Assembly (NCBI GenBank): GCA_017551545.1
Contig: JAFZLJ010000022.1
Location: 1-64,000 of the forward strand
DNA from: Treponema sp.
GTDB lineage: Bacteria; Spirochaetota; Spirochaetia; Treponematales; Treponemataceae
Direction of reading: 5' to 3'
Length of the DNA: 64,000 nucleotides
Every line of letters begins with the position of its first letter. Within the stretch, counting starts at the first letter, position 1. A program made the position numbers and the translations under genes. Below the pieces are notes generated by a model. It was not told the DNA's origin. It made no database searches and worked only from the letters and a program-made list of their open reading frames with translations. This document shows, one piece after another, positions 40,774 to 49,905 of this stretch.

Positions 40774-41643
40774 ATGAACGATTCAATCTTAAATTGGCTG
40801 CTGGAAGATTCAAACCCGGAAGTAAAACTCAGAACTCTCAAGGAATATCTGAACCTACCCGACAGCGATGAAAAAGTCATCGAATGCAAAAAGCAGCTTC
40901 TCGAAAGTAAGACCTACGCGCGTGCTTTAAACAGACTTCACAAACCAAAGAACTGGGATAAGTACGACGCCATTCTCGCCTTTGCTGAATGGGGACTTAC
41001 CCGTGCCGATATTGGAAAGGACATAGACGACGAAGTTTTCGGTCTGATTGAAGCTACCGGTTTTAAGATGCTTTGCGGTGAACCTCTTCTCCTGCGAAAT
41101 CTTGTAAAGCTTGGATATTATGATGAAGAAATCGTCCGAAAGGAAATTGATACCCAGCTCGCACTTATTCAGGAAGACGGCGGCTTTCGCTGCATCAGCA
41201 CAAACAAAAAAATCAACGATCCGAAAAAGCCTCATAAAAGCTGCATAAAATATACAATCGAATTCCTTATGCTTGTGGCCGAGCTTCATCTTCAGGGAAT
41301 CAAAACTGAATGCGAAGAGGCCCTTGTTCACTATTTTACAAAGCGCAACATTTTCTACCGCACCGACGACATGAAAACTCCTGTGTTTGACGTTATGCTT
41401 GGAACCTTCTATACACCAGACCCAATCAAAATCGGAGCGCAAAATATTGTTTATGCCCTCAAAGCTCTCGGCTGTCCTCTCGATTCCGAAGCAATGAAAG
41501 AAGGCATCGGAGTTTTGAATCAGCACAGGCTCGAAAACGGCAGATACATTTTGACAGATTCAAAAAGCGTTCCTGCATTTAAAGTTGGCGATATAGGGGT
41601 AGAAAACAAATGGATTACACTTTATGCTTATATGACAATATAA
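40774..41643 (+). CDS. Hypothetical alpha-toroid-like protein
   Basis: A 289-residue cytoplasmic protein of unknown role. Repeated helical segments such as LNWLLEDSNPEVKLRTLKEY, LLRNLVKLGYYDEEIVRKEI and IVYALKALGCPLDSEAMKEG, with GGFRCIS-type turns, resemble alpha-alpha toroids (prenyltransferase-like repeats). The start with AGGAGG ahead of the ATG at 40774 is preferred to upstream codons that overlap the hydrolase gene. It lies just ahead of the ABC exporter pair in the same direction. Confidence 0.6.
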   Translation: MNDSILNWLLEDSNPEVKLRTLKEYLNLPDSDEKVIECKKQLLESKTYARALNRLHKPKNWDKYDAILAFAEWGLTRADIGKDIDDEVFGLIEATGFKMLCGEPLLLRNLVKLGYYDEEIVRKEIDTQLALIQEDGGFRCISTNKKINDPKKPHKSCIKYTIEFLMLVAELHLQGIKTECEEALVHYFTKRNIFYRTDDMKTPVFDVMLGTFYTPDPIKIGAQNIVYALKALGCPLDSEAMKEGIGVLNQHRLENGRYILTDSKSVPAFKVGDIGVENKWITLYAYMTI

Positions 41644-41692
41644 GAATGTGCCTGTTGGATATGCCAGGCATACCGTTTAAGCGGCGGAATTT

Positions 41693-43531
41693 ATGAAAAA
41701 GAAAGATAAAGAAAAAAAGGAAAAACTGTCTTTATGGCAGACTCTAAAAAATGATGTTTATGCAGTAAAGCTTGCGGGTTCTTTCAGTAAGCCTGCAATT
41801 ATCGGTGCGTTTTTCTGTATGCTCATCGGTTATGCCGAATGGGTATTTTTTGACGGATATTTTCTACGCGTTATTATTGAATCGCTGGGCAGAGGCGACG
41901 GCCTTAAACCAATTTTAGGCTTCATAGGAATAACAGCAGCGGTTCTGTTTGTGCTGGAAATTTATGACCGCTATACACAGCAGATCACCTTTGTCATTGA
42001 AGGCACTAAGCTTCATAACGGCATTTATAAAAAGATTTTTGCTAAGGCAAGAAATGTTGAACTTAAGTGTTACGAAGACCCGGACTTTTACAACAAATAT
42101 ACCATGGCTATTGACGGTTCGGCCGACAAGGTAATGGAAATTGTAAAAAGCTTTAATGGTGCAATCATAGGAACAGTTGCAACTGTCTGTGTTTTTAAGC
42201 TGATGTATGACATAGACAAGTTTTCTGTTCTGTTTATTATTTCTCCAATTATCGGAAACTTTATATTTGGTAACTTAAAAAGTAAATATGAACTTAAGCG
42301 TTACCGCGAGTATACTCCAAACAACAAAGTTCTTAATTATGTAAACCGCATGATGTATCTTCCGGATGGTGCTAAAGAAATACGCTTAAGCAAAGTGTTT
42401 GATATCCTTAAGCGTCGTTATAGCCAGGCAACTTCCGAGAATGTACGAATTGCAAAAAAATATGCATTCCCAAATATGAGCCTGAGCGTATTAAGAATCA
42501 CCTTTACATTTACTGTAATTTTCGAAGGTGTTCTTATTTATGCCTTCTATAAAAAACAGGTTGCGGGAACTATTACTCTTGCACAGCTCACAATCATGAC
42601 AAGTCTTATGGTTGCGGCAACCTGGATTCTCATAAGTCTTTTTGATGATATTTCAAAGCTTATTAAGAATGGTCTTTTTATAAATAATCTCCGCGGCTTT
42701 CTGGAGTATAAAGAAAAGATCCCGGAAGACCAGAAGGGCATTATTCCGCAAGGCTTTGAAACTCTTGAATTTAAGGACGTCTGCTTTTCATATAAAGATG
42801 AACAGACTATAAAAAATCTTTCTTTCAAAATAAATAAAGATGAAGCTGTTGCACTCGTCGGACATAACGGTGCCGGCAAAACAACAATCATCAAACTTCT
42901 CTTAAGGTTGTATGATCCGTCTTCCGGCGAGATTTTGTTGAACGGTATCAACATTAAAGAATATGATTTACGGGCTTACAGAGAGTTGTTCGCAACTACC
43001 TTCCAGGATTTCAAAATTTTTGGAATGACTGTCCGCGAAAATGTTTTGATGGGAAGGCATTTTGAAAACGAAGATGAAGTTGTTCGTTCCAGCCTTCGCA
43101 AGACAGGAATTCTGGATAAAATAGAATCCCTCCCAGACGGAATTGATTCTATGATGACAAAGGAATTTTTCGAGAATGGAACAATCCTTTCGGGCGGTCA
43201 GAATCAGAAGCTTGCCGCAGCAAGAACATTTGCAAAGCCTTCTCCGGTAAAAATATTCGACGAGCCGTCAAGCGCACTCGATCCAATTGCAGAATATGAG
43301 CTTTTCAAAAACATCATGAAGGAAGGAAAAGAGCACACGATGCTTTTTATTTCGCACCGTTTGTCTTCTGTAAAAAACTGTGATCGTGTTCTCATGCTGG
43401 AAGGTGGCCGTCTTATTGAAGAAGGCACTCACAAAGAACTGATTGCACGCAACGGCAGCTACTGTCAGATGTATAAGCGCCAGGCAATGAACTATCTTGC
43501 AATTGAAAACGAAGAGGAGGTGATCTTATGA
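41693..43531 (+). CDS. ABC exporter half 1 (TMD-NBD fusion)
   Basis: A 612-residue half-transporter: membrane domain with about six transmembrane helices in residues 20-330, then an ATPase with Walker A GHNGAGKTT near 400, signature LSGGQNQK, Walker B KIFDEPSSALD and H-loop ISHRLSS. The paired gene overlaps it by four bases. Together they form a heterodimeric exporter; substrates could be peptides, lipids or drugs. Walker B is a normal DE. Confidence 0.87.
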   Translation: MKKKDKEKKEKLSLWQTLKNDVYAVKLAGSFSKPAIIGAFFCMLIGYAEWVFFDGYFLRVIIESLGRGDGLKPILGFIGITAAVLFVLEIYDRYTQQITFVIEGTKLHNGIYKKIFAKARNVELKCYEDPDFYNKYTMAIDGSADKVMEIVKSFNGAIIGTVATVCVFKLMYDIDKFSVLFIISPIIGNFIFGNLKSKYELKRYREYTPNNKVLNYVNRMMYLPDGAKEIRLSKVFDILKRRYSQATSENVRIAKKYAFPNMSLSVLRITFTFTVIFEGVLIYAFYKKQVAGTITLAQLTIMTSLMVAATWILISLFDDISKLIKNGLFINNLRGFLEYKEKIPEDQKGIIPQGFETLEFKDVCFSYKDEQTIKNLSFKINKDEAVALVGHNGAGKTTIIKLLLRLYDPSSGEILLNGINIKEYDLRAYRELFATTFQDFKIFGMTVRENVLMGRHFENEDEVVRSSLRKTGILDKIESLPDGIDSMMTKEFFENGTILSGGQNQKLAAARTFAKPSPVKIFDEPSSALDPIAEYELFKNIMKEGKEHTMLFISHRLSSVKNCDRVLMLEGGRLIEEGTHKELIARNGSYCQMYKRQAMNYLAIENEEEVIL

Positions 43532-45363
43532 GTCGGGACAAGAAAAATGCCGCTGATCAAAAGACAAAACAAAAAGCCTCTGTCGTTTTAAAAAATAACT
43601 GGTATCTTTTGAAGCTGATGTTCAAGGCTTCTCCTGCTTTTGTAATTATTCCGGCCCTTGATGCTATCAGAGGTCAGCTTTCTATCTTCTTTGAACACAC
43701 CGTAGGAATTGGTTATGTTCTTGAAGCCGCCGAAAAAGGATATCCGTTTGAACGCGTTGCTCTGGTCATCCTTATTCTTGCTTTGGCAATTACAGTTGGT
43801 ATGCTTTTCACAGTTTTCTCTGGTGATTACATCATGGAAAAAGAGCGTCCTAAGGTAAAGGAAAAAATCAAGATTATGCTTTATGAAAAGGCAGCTAAGG
43901 TTGATCTTGCCTGCTATGATAATCCGGAATTCTACAACTCACAGGTGCTTGCTCTTTCCGAAGTTGATAATCAGATTGATAAGGTTGAAGGCCTTGTAAT
44001 CAATACCTTGAGCGGTTTATCAACTTTTATTTCTACAGGAATCTATTTTATTATAAAGGACAAGCCTTCGATTCTTTTTGTATTTGTTTCGTTTATTATG
44101 AGCTATTTCTTTAATCAGATGTTTGTCAAAGTAAACTACAAGGCACGAATAGAAAGAAATCCTTCTGAGCGAAAACGAACTTATATTGAACGAATCTTCT
44201 ACCTTAATGATTATGCCAAGGAGCTTCGCATGAACCCTGATGTAGCAGACATTATGTACGAAAGGTTCGATAAGGCTTCGGAAGAAATTGTTGCTGTTGA
44301 TAAGAAGTACGCCAGAAAACGTTTTGTTCTTGAGTTCCTGCGCAAGTACGTTGCTAATATGTTTTTCAGTGATTCACTTTACGTTGCGTATCTTGTTACG
44401 ATGGTTGTTGCTACAAAAAGCATTTCAATCAGCACGCTTGCAATTTTGTACAGTTCGTTTGGAAGACTTAAGCACAGTATGAATGTATTTACCGAAACAT
44501 ATCCTGCTGCGTGTGAATCAAGTCTTTATATTCAAAAGATTCGCGATTTCCTGAGCACAGAACAAAAGATTGTTTCGGAAGACAAGCTTGTAGCAAGCAA
44601 GGATGCAAAGCGGCTCGACCTTAAGGATGTGTCTTTTGCATATTCTCCGGAAACTCCGAACGTTATTGAGAATATGAATCTCTTCATTAAGCCGGGCCAA
44701 AAGATTGCGCTTGTCGGATATAACGGCGCCGGAAAGACAACTCTGGTTAAACTTTTGATGAGACTTTATGATCCAACCTCGGGCACTATAATGGCAGATG
44801 GAACAGATATCAAAAAATATGATCTAGAATCTTACCGCGATACGATTGGTACGGTTTTCCAGGATTTCAATATTTTTGCAGGTTCTGTTCGTGAAAATGT
44901 TCTTCTGGCACCGACTGAAGGTTCCTCGGAAGAAAGGATAATTCAATCTCTTAAGGATAGCGGCCTTTACGATAGAGCAATGCAGCTTGATAACAAACTT
45001 GATTCAATGCTTACAACAGAGTTTGATGATAAGGGCTTGAATCTTTCGGGTGGTGAAGCACAGAAGCTTGCTATCTCCAGAGTTTTCTATAAGGATGCAG
45101 GCCTTATGATTCTTGATGAACCTTCGAGTGCACTGGACCCGATTGCAGAATATCAGTTGAATCATGCTATGCTCAAAGCCACAGGTGATAAAACCGTAAT
45201 CTTTATTTCACACCGACTTTCGACTACACGCATAGCAGATTATATTTTCATGCTCGAAAACGGAAAGATTGTAGAGCAGGGTAACCATGAAGAACTTCTT
45301 GCCCTTCACGGAAAATACGAAGCCATGTGGAAGGCTCAGGCCGGGGCATATATTGAAGTTTAA
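43528..45363 (+). CDS. ABC exporter half 2 (TMD-NBD fusion)
   Basis: A 611-residue half-transporter with the same layout: Walker A GYNGAGKTT, signature LSGGEAQK, Walker B LMILDEPSSALD and H-loop SHRLS. Both halves have intact catalytic Walker B glutamates, unlike many degenerate heterodimers. The start ATG overlaps the preceding stop (ATGA). Confidence 0.87.
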   Translation: MSRDKKNAADQKTKQKASVVLKNNWYLLKLMFKASPAFVIIPALDAIRGQLSIFFEHTVGIGYVLEAAEKGYPFERVALVILILALAITVGMLFTVFSGDYIMEKERPKVKEKIKIMLYEKAAKVDLACYDNPEFYNSQVLALSEVDNQIDKVEGLVINTLSGLSTFISTGIYFIIKDKPSILFVFVSFIMSYFFNQMFVKVNYKARIERNPSERKRTYIERIFYLNDYAKELRMNPDVADIMYERFDKASEEIVAVDKKYARKRFVLEFLRKYVANMFFSDSLYVAYLVTMVVATKSISISTLAILYSSFGRLKHSMNVFTETYPAACESSLYIQKIRDFLSTEQKIVSEDKLVASKDAKRLDLKDVSFAYSPETPNVIENMNLFIKPGQKIALVGYNGAGKTTLVKLLMRLYDPTSGTIMADGTDIKKYDLESYRDTIGTVFQDFNIFAGSVRENVLLAPTEGSSEERIIQSLKDSGLYDRAMQLDNKLDSMLTTEFDDKGLNLSGGEAQKLAISRVFYKDAGLMILDEPSSALDPIAEYQLNHAMLKATGDKTVIFISHRLSTTRIADYIFMLENGKIVEQGNHEELLALHGKYEAMWKAQAGAYIEV

Positions 45364-45382
45364 AACTCATTCGGAGTGAAAA

Positions 45383-46351
45383 TTGGAAATGATTGAAAGG
45401 GCTATAAATTTGTTTTCTCTTAATGGTTATGATTTTCACGAGGTTGAAGGTCACGAGGGTGGACGCAATCAGATTTTTATTTGCAGTAAAAATGGTGAAA
45501 AAAAGTTTGTGCTGAGGATTTCTTCAACGGGTGACAGGACCGAAAAAGATTATCTTGCAGAAACGGAGTTTGTTCATTATCTGGCTAAGGGTGGGGCTCC
45601 TGTTGCCGATGTAATTCCAAGTGTGAACGGAAAGCTTGTTGAAACTGTTGATGATGAGGGCGCCTCGGTTTTCATTTCACTTTTTGAATATGCAAGGGGC
45701 ATGCTTTTGTGCGACAACGGTTATCGTTACCGTGAAGGCGCTCCGCTTGAAGAGTATTTTTATAACACAGGAAAAACTCTCGGAAAAATCCACGAGCTTT
45801 CAAAACACTTTGAACCAACCGCAGACCATCGTCGCCCGGAATATTTTGATAAATACAACATGGAATACATCAACCGCCTGATTCCAGACAGTTATTCAGA
45901 TTTGAAAAATGCAATTGCGGGGCGGCTGGAAAAATTTCATAAACTACCGAACGATAGTCAAAACTACGGCCTGGTTCACTTCGACTACAGCGACGGCAAC
46001 TATCACATAGACATGACAAACGGCAGCATCACAGTTTTTGATTTTGACAACTGCATGTACTGCTGGTACATGTTCGATCTTGCAAATCTTTATCTTCACG
46101 GCGAAGGCTGGTTCCGTTTCGAAAGCGACCCTGCAAAACGAGAAGCCGGGATGCAGAATTACTTCAACACAATCCTCAAAGGCTACAAATCAGAAACCTC
46201 AATTTCCGACAATCTCCTGAATCAACTCCCACTTTTTATCGACATGGTCCTAATCGAAAACATCGTCGACGAGTTTGAATGTGCAGCCCGCGAAGGCGAA
46301 GAAGTAGACCCGGAAGATATTGATCACATCCTAGGCTCAATCTCTCGCTGA
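45383..46351 (+). CDS. Aminoglycoside phosphotransferase-family kinase, TTG start
   Basis: A 322-residue protein with LRISSTGDRTEKDYLAETEF at the N-lobe, the Brenner-type loop LVHFDYSDGNYH near residue 195 and ITVFDFDN as the metal-binding Asp block. The TTG at 45383 follows GGAG by six bases and is preferred to the ATG at 45389. The family is HSK2/APH. It is convergent with the serine hydrolase and overlaps it by 28 bases. Confidence 0.82.
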   Translation: MEMIERAINLFSLNGYDFHEVEGHEGGRNQIFICSKNGEKKFVLRISSTGDRTEKDYLAETEFVHYLAKGGAPVADVIPSVNGKLVETVDDEGASVFISLFEYARGMLLCDNGYRYREGAPLEEYFYNTGKTLGKIHELSKHFEPTADHRRPEYFDKYNMEYINRLIPDSYSDLKNAIAGRLEKFHKLPNDSQNYGLVHFDYSDGNYHIDMTNGSITVFDFDNCMYCWYMFDLANLYLHGEGWFRFESDPAKREAGMQNYFNTILKGYKSETSISDNLLNQLPLFIDMVLIENIVDEFECAAREGEEVDPEDIDHILGSISR

Positions 46352-47301
46352 ATAAAATCCACGCGGTCAAAAATCGTAGGCTTAAAATATGACGCTACCG
46401 CAACAACAATCTTTTTCTCGGGATTAATATAAATCACGTTTCCGCTGTTTCCAATGGCGGCATAGATTCCCTTTTTACGGCTTATGACCCACCACAAATA
46501 TCCGTAATCCATTCCGCGGAAATGCTTGCCTTCTACAGTGCGCGGCTGTGTCATATCGCGAATCCATTTTGAAGACACAATCTGCTGCCCGCCAAACTCA
46601 CCCTTGTTCAAACACATCACACCAATCTTTGCCATATCCTCGGCAGACAAACATAAGCCGTAACCCGGAGTTCCAAGATCCTGTCTGTCACTAAACCACA
46701 CAGCTTCTTTTGGAGTCTTTTGAATTGTAAACTGCTTGTGCTCTTCTGCAGACTTGGCGATGTAAACTTTGTGAGCCGGAATACCCAATGGCCCAAACAA
46801 AAACTTATTCGCATAATCCACAGTTATCATACCCGTAGCCTTATAAAGAATGCCTGTCAAAATATGAATGCACACCGACGAATACCTGAACTCATCTGTA
46901 AGTCCCTGTCGTCCTCCAAGAAAATCAAGCGAGGTGTAAGTCCAGTTTTCACTCGCGCATACCTTGCTCCACGGATCGCCCTTGCCCTTATACGGCGCCC
47001 TCATCGTAAGCAGGTGCTTGATCGTTACATCATAAATTGTCTTTTCACCGCGCTTCACTTTATATTCAGGAAAATAATCAAGCACTTTATCATCAATGCT
47101 TTTAATCTGTCCCTTATCTATTGCAATGCCAACCAGCAGCGCAAAAATACTTTTGGTTACAGACATAACATGTGCGCAGTCATCAACCTTGTAGTTGTTC
47201 CAGCAGTCAGAAAAAACTTTCTCACCATTCTTGTACGCCACCATCTGGCAGATGTTGGGCTGTTCAGTTTCAATTAATTTGTGTAGTTCTTGTTTGTTCA
47301 T
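46324..47301 (-). CDS. Serine hydrolase, beta-lactamase family
   Basis: A 325-residue protein with the S-x-x-K motif in HVMSVTKSIFALL near residue 47, RYSSVCIHILTGILY as the Tyr motif and GYGLCLSAEDMAKIG. No signal peptide is visible, so it is probably cytoplasmic. Families with this fold include esterases and D-Ala-D-Ala peptidases. The minus-strand start ATG has only a weak upstream ribosome binding site. Confidence 0.82.
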   Translation of the reverse strand: MNKQELHKLIETEQPNICQMVAYKNGEKVFSDCWNNYKVDDCAHVMSVTKSIFALLVGIAIDKGQIKSIDDKVLDYFPEYKVKRGEKTIYDVTIKHLLTMRAPYKGKGDPWSKVCASENWTYTSLDFLGGRQGLTDEFRYSSVCIHILTGILYKATGMITVDYANKFLFGPLGIPAHKVYIAKSAEEHKQFTIQKTPKEAVWFSDRQDLGTPGYGLCLSAEDMAKIGVMCLNKGEFGGQQIVSSKWIRDMTQPRTVEGKHFRGMDYGYLWWVISRKKGIYAAIGNSGNVIYINPEKKIVVAVASYFKPTIFDRVDFIQREIEPRM

Positions 47302-47411
47302 GGTTTAGATTCTTTCATTCAATTTTTAATTAGTCAATAAATTTTTTTAAGATTTTTAAGAATCTATTGATAACCCTTTACTCATATATGCCGCTCGAGT
47401 AAAATAAACTT

Positions 47412-47834
47412 ATGAGACGATTTTTATACATTTTAATTCAATGCACCTGGGGTTTGGGACAAACACTCATTGGTCTGCTTTTTTTTATAATCCATATTAC
47501 AAAACCTCACAGAATCTACAAAGGAGCAATTGAAACACGCTGGAATAGTCCTTATGCCGGATTGAGTCTTGGACTTTTTATTTTTGTACCACGTGATGAA
47601 GGTGAATATCAAAACGGTGCGCGCGTTCACGAATATGGACACACAATTCAGTCGCTGGTGCTTGGACCTTTGTATGCACTTGTTGGAGTTATTTCGGTAG
47701 GCTGGGGTAGTGTGATTTTCCCAATTCTAAAGGGCACAGAAAAATACAAAGATATTCCTTATACAAAATGTTTTGTTGAATATAACGCAAGCTGGCTTGG
47801 TGAAAAAGTCACTGGCGAAAAAGCTGTCTGGTAA
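47412..47834 (+). CDS. Small membrane protein with HEYGH motif
   Basis: A 140-residue protein with an N-terminal hydrophobic segment (RRFLYILIQCTWGLGQTLIG, residues 2-21), a further one near residues 76-100, and the zinc-type motif VHEYGHTIQS between them (HEYGH at about residue 75). It resembles small site-2-protease-like or membrane metallopeptidases. A TAAAAT ends six bases before the ATG with TTTACT 17 bases further up. Its last 66 bases are duplicated at 14617. Confidence 0.65.
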   Translation: MRRFLYILIQCTWGLGQTLIGLLFFIIHITKPHRIYKGAIETRWNSPYAGLSLGLFIFVPRDEGEYQNGARVHEYGHTIQSLVLGPLYALVGVISVGWGSVIFPILKGTEKYKDIPYTKCFVEYNASWLGEKVTGEKAVW

Positions 47835-47852
47835 AATCTGATTTTTATACAG

Positions 47853-47882
47853 TTGGAATTTCCTCAAATTATGATTTATAAT
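47853..47882 (+). promoter_or_regulatory. Promoter of the cytoplasmic xylanase gene
   Basis: TTGGAA (47853-47858) and TATAAT (47877-47882) are separated by 18 bases. The -10 box ends six bases before the xylanase ATG and no ribosome binding site is present, so a leaderless transcript is predicted. Confidence 0.55.
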
Positions 47883-47888
47883 TAACCT

Positions 47889-49034
47889 ATGAACAAATAT
47901 TTATACGAATCATTCAAAGATTATTTTAGAGTTGGCGCCGCAGTTAGTGGTATTATTCTGATGTCTGATAAAGAGCGCGAAGTACTTTTTGAAAACATGA
48001 AAAAGCGCATGGAAGAATTCAAAAAGAATTTTAAACCACAGCCAGGAATGCCGGAATTTAAGTTCCCTGAACCTCAGCCTTTTCCTGCAGGCGAAATGAT
48101 TGATAAAAAACTTGCAGCTGAACATTTTAATCTTGTAGTTGCAGAAAATGAATGTAAGATGGGCAGCGTTTACAAAGGTCCTGATGAGTTTGATTTTACA
48201 GGAGCAGATAGGCTTCTTAAGTTTGCCCGCGAAAATGGTCAGGATATGCGCTGGCACACTCTGGTATGGCATAATCAGTCGCCGCGATGGATTTTTGAAG
48301 ATGGAAACGGCGGTAAGGCAAGCAAGGAGCTTCTCGAAGAACGATTGAAGAAATATATTTTTGCAGTAGGCGAACGTTACCGTGATGATATCTGCTCTGT
48401 TGATGTTGTAAATGAATGTATTTCTGATAAAAACTTTATTTTGCGCGATGGGGCAGACCGTTCTCAGTGGTTTGATATTCTTGGTCCTGAGTATGTTGAT
48501 AAGGCCTTTTTCTGGGCAAAGGAAGCGTTCCCAAAATCGAGTCTTGTAATTAATGATTATAACCTTGAAATGATTGAAGGAAAGCGCCAGGGTATGTATA
48601 AGCTTGTAAAAGGCATGCTTGAGCGCGGAGTTCCTGTAGACACCGTAGGCCTTCAGATGCACATCAATATCCAGAATCCGCCGGTGAGTGAAATTGAAGA
48701 AACAATTGAGCTTTACGGAAGTCTTGGTCTGAACGTAATTGTTACAGAGATGGAAGTTTCTGCATATCTTGATAAGGATTTTGAACATCCGGATCCACGC
48801 CGTGAATATGACCAGGCCTTTCTGGAGCAGCAGGCAGAACGATACGCACAGATTTTTGAATGCTTTAAGAAGGAAGCAAAAGCCGGCATCTTAAAAGACG
48901 TAGTTTTATGGGGAATCACAGACAAAATGAGCTGGAAAAACAACTTCCCGGCCCCAGGACGCGGCGATGCACCACTCTTATTTGATGTTGAAGGCAAAGA
49001 AAAACCTGCATTTAACCGATTGCTTGGGTTGTAG
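47889..49034 (+). CDS. GH10 endo-1,4-beta-xylanase, cytoplasmic
   Basis: A 381-residue glycoside hydrolase family 10 enzyme. The acid/base Glu lies in VDVVNECISD near residue 177 and the nucleophile Glu in IVTEMEVSAY near residue 286. Other GH10 landmarks are WHTLVWHNQSP and VLWGITDKMSW. There is no signal peptide, so it probably cuts imported xylo-oligosaccharides in the cytoplasm. It is followed by the thioesterase and, further on, xylulokinase. Confidence 0.9.
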   Translation: MNKYLYESFKDYFRVGAAVSGIILMSDKEREVLFENMKKRMEEFKKNFKPQPGMPEFKFPEPQPFPAGEMIDKKLAAEHFNLVVAENECKMGSVYKGPDEFDFTGADRLLKFARENGQDMRWHTLVWHNQSPRWIFEDGNGGKASKELLEERLKKYIFAVGERYRDDICSVDVVNECISDKNFILRDGADRSQWFDILGPEYVDKAFFWAKEAFPKSSLVINDYNLEMIEGKRQGMYKLVKGMLERGVPVDTVGLQMHINIQNPPVSEIEETIELYGSLGLNVIVTEMEVSAYLDKDFEHPDPRREYDQAFLEQQAERYAQIFECFKKEAKAGILKDVVLWGITDKMSWKNNFPAPGRGDAPLLFDVEGKEKPAFNRLLGL

Positions 49035-49042
49035 TATTTATT

Positions 49043-49071
49043 TTGACATTTTCTGTTGATTATGTCATAAT
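49043..49071 (+). promoter_or_regulatory. Promoter of the acyl-ACP thioesterase gene
   Basis: TTGACA (49043-49048) and CATAAT (49066-49071) are exactly 17 bases apart. Eight bases separate the -10 box from the ATG, and there is no ribosome binding site. Confidence 0.7.
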
Positions 49072-49079
49072 AAATTATT

Positions 49080-49799
49080 ATGTATGTAGAAATTAATTAT
49101 CAGCGACGTTACGAAGACTTTAGAAAGGACGGCAAAATGCGCCTTGGTGCGATTCTCAAGGCATTTGAAGTTGCAGGCAGCCGTCATTCAGACACAGTTG
49201 GCGACAACATTCTTTCAGACACAAAAGAAGGCAAAGCCTGGATTATGACAGACTGGTTTGTAGAAATTGACCAGTTCCCAATGGTAAGTCAGGAAATTAA
49301 AATTCGCACCTGGGTAGAGCCAATCAAGCAGATTTTGTTCAGCAACCGTGATTTTGAAGTAGAAGCCGACGGAAAAGTTTGCGTTCGTTGTGTAGGCCGC
49401 TACGTAATTGTAGACCTTTCAACAAACCGCCCTCAGAAGATTGGTCCTGAATTTGCCGACCAGTATAAGCCGGAAGACCGCCAGGCCATTGCAATGGACA
49501 AGCCTCCACGCCTTGTAACACCAGAAGCATTTACAAATGAGGTAGCTATAAACGTTCGCCGTTCAGATATTGATTACAATGACCACGTACATAACCTTAC
49601 ATATCTGGACTATGCGTTTGAAGCGCTGCCACATGAAGTTTACAAGAATTATGATTTTAAGGGCTTCCGCGTTACTTACAAGCAGGCAGTAAAGCCGCAT
49701 GAAGAGCTTGTTTGTAAGTATGCCTTTGTTGAGAATAAACATGTTTGTTGTATTTTTGATAAGGCTGGGGAACTTAAAACTCAGATTGAATTTTACTAA
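49080..49799 (+). CDS. Acyl-ACP thioesterase
   Basis: A 239-residue double hot-dog protein of the FatA/FatB type. Landmarks are AWIMTDWFVEIDQFPMVSQE, VRRSDIDYNDHVHNLTYLDY with the catalytic Asp-Asn-His pattern in the second half, and IRTWVEPIKQ. It releases fatty acids from acyl carrier protein. Length and layout fit the bacterial type. A leaderless message is likely. Confidence 0.87.
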   Translation: MYVEINYQRRYEDFRKDGKMRLGAILKAFEVAGSRHSDTVGDNILSDTKEGKAWIMTDWFVEIDQFPMVSQEIKIRTWVEPIKQILFSNRDFEVEADGKVCVRCVGRYVIVDLSTNRPQKIGPEFADQYKPEDRQAIAMDKPPRLVTPEAFTNEVAINVRRSDIDYNDHVHNLTYLDYAFEALPHEVYKNYDFKGFRVTYKQAVKPHEELVCKYAFVENKHVCCIFDKAGELKTQIEFY

Positions 49800-49813
49800 T
49801 TAGAAAAAATATC

Positions 49814-49899
49814 GTCATTGCGAGGAGCGTAGCGACGCGGCAATCCACATACAAGTATGCATTTTAATACCTGGATTGCCGCGCTACGCTCGCAATGAC
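49814..49899. repeat. 86-bp palindromic repeat (GTCATTGCGAGGAGCGTAGC type), copy 2
   Basis: Same family as the element at 38506. Arms begin GTCATTGCGAGGAGCGTAGC and end CGCTACGCTCGCAATGAC. The arm and centre length differ slightly from copy 1. It lies between the convergent thioesterase and xylulokinase genes, seven bases from the xylulokinase stop. Confidence 0.87.
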
Positions 49900-49905
49900 G
49901 TAGCA

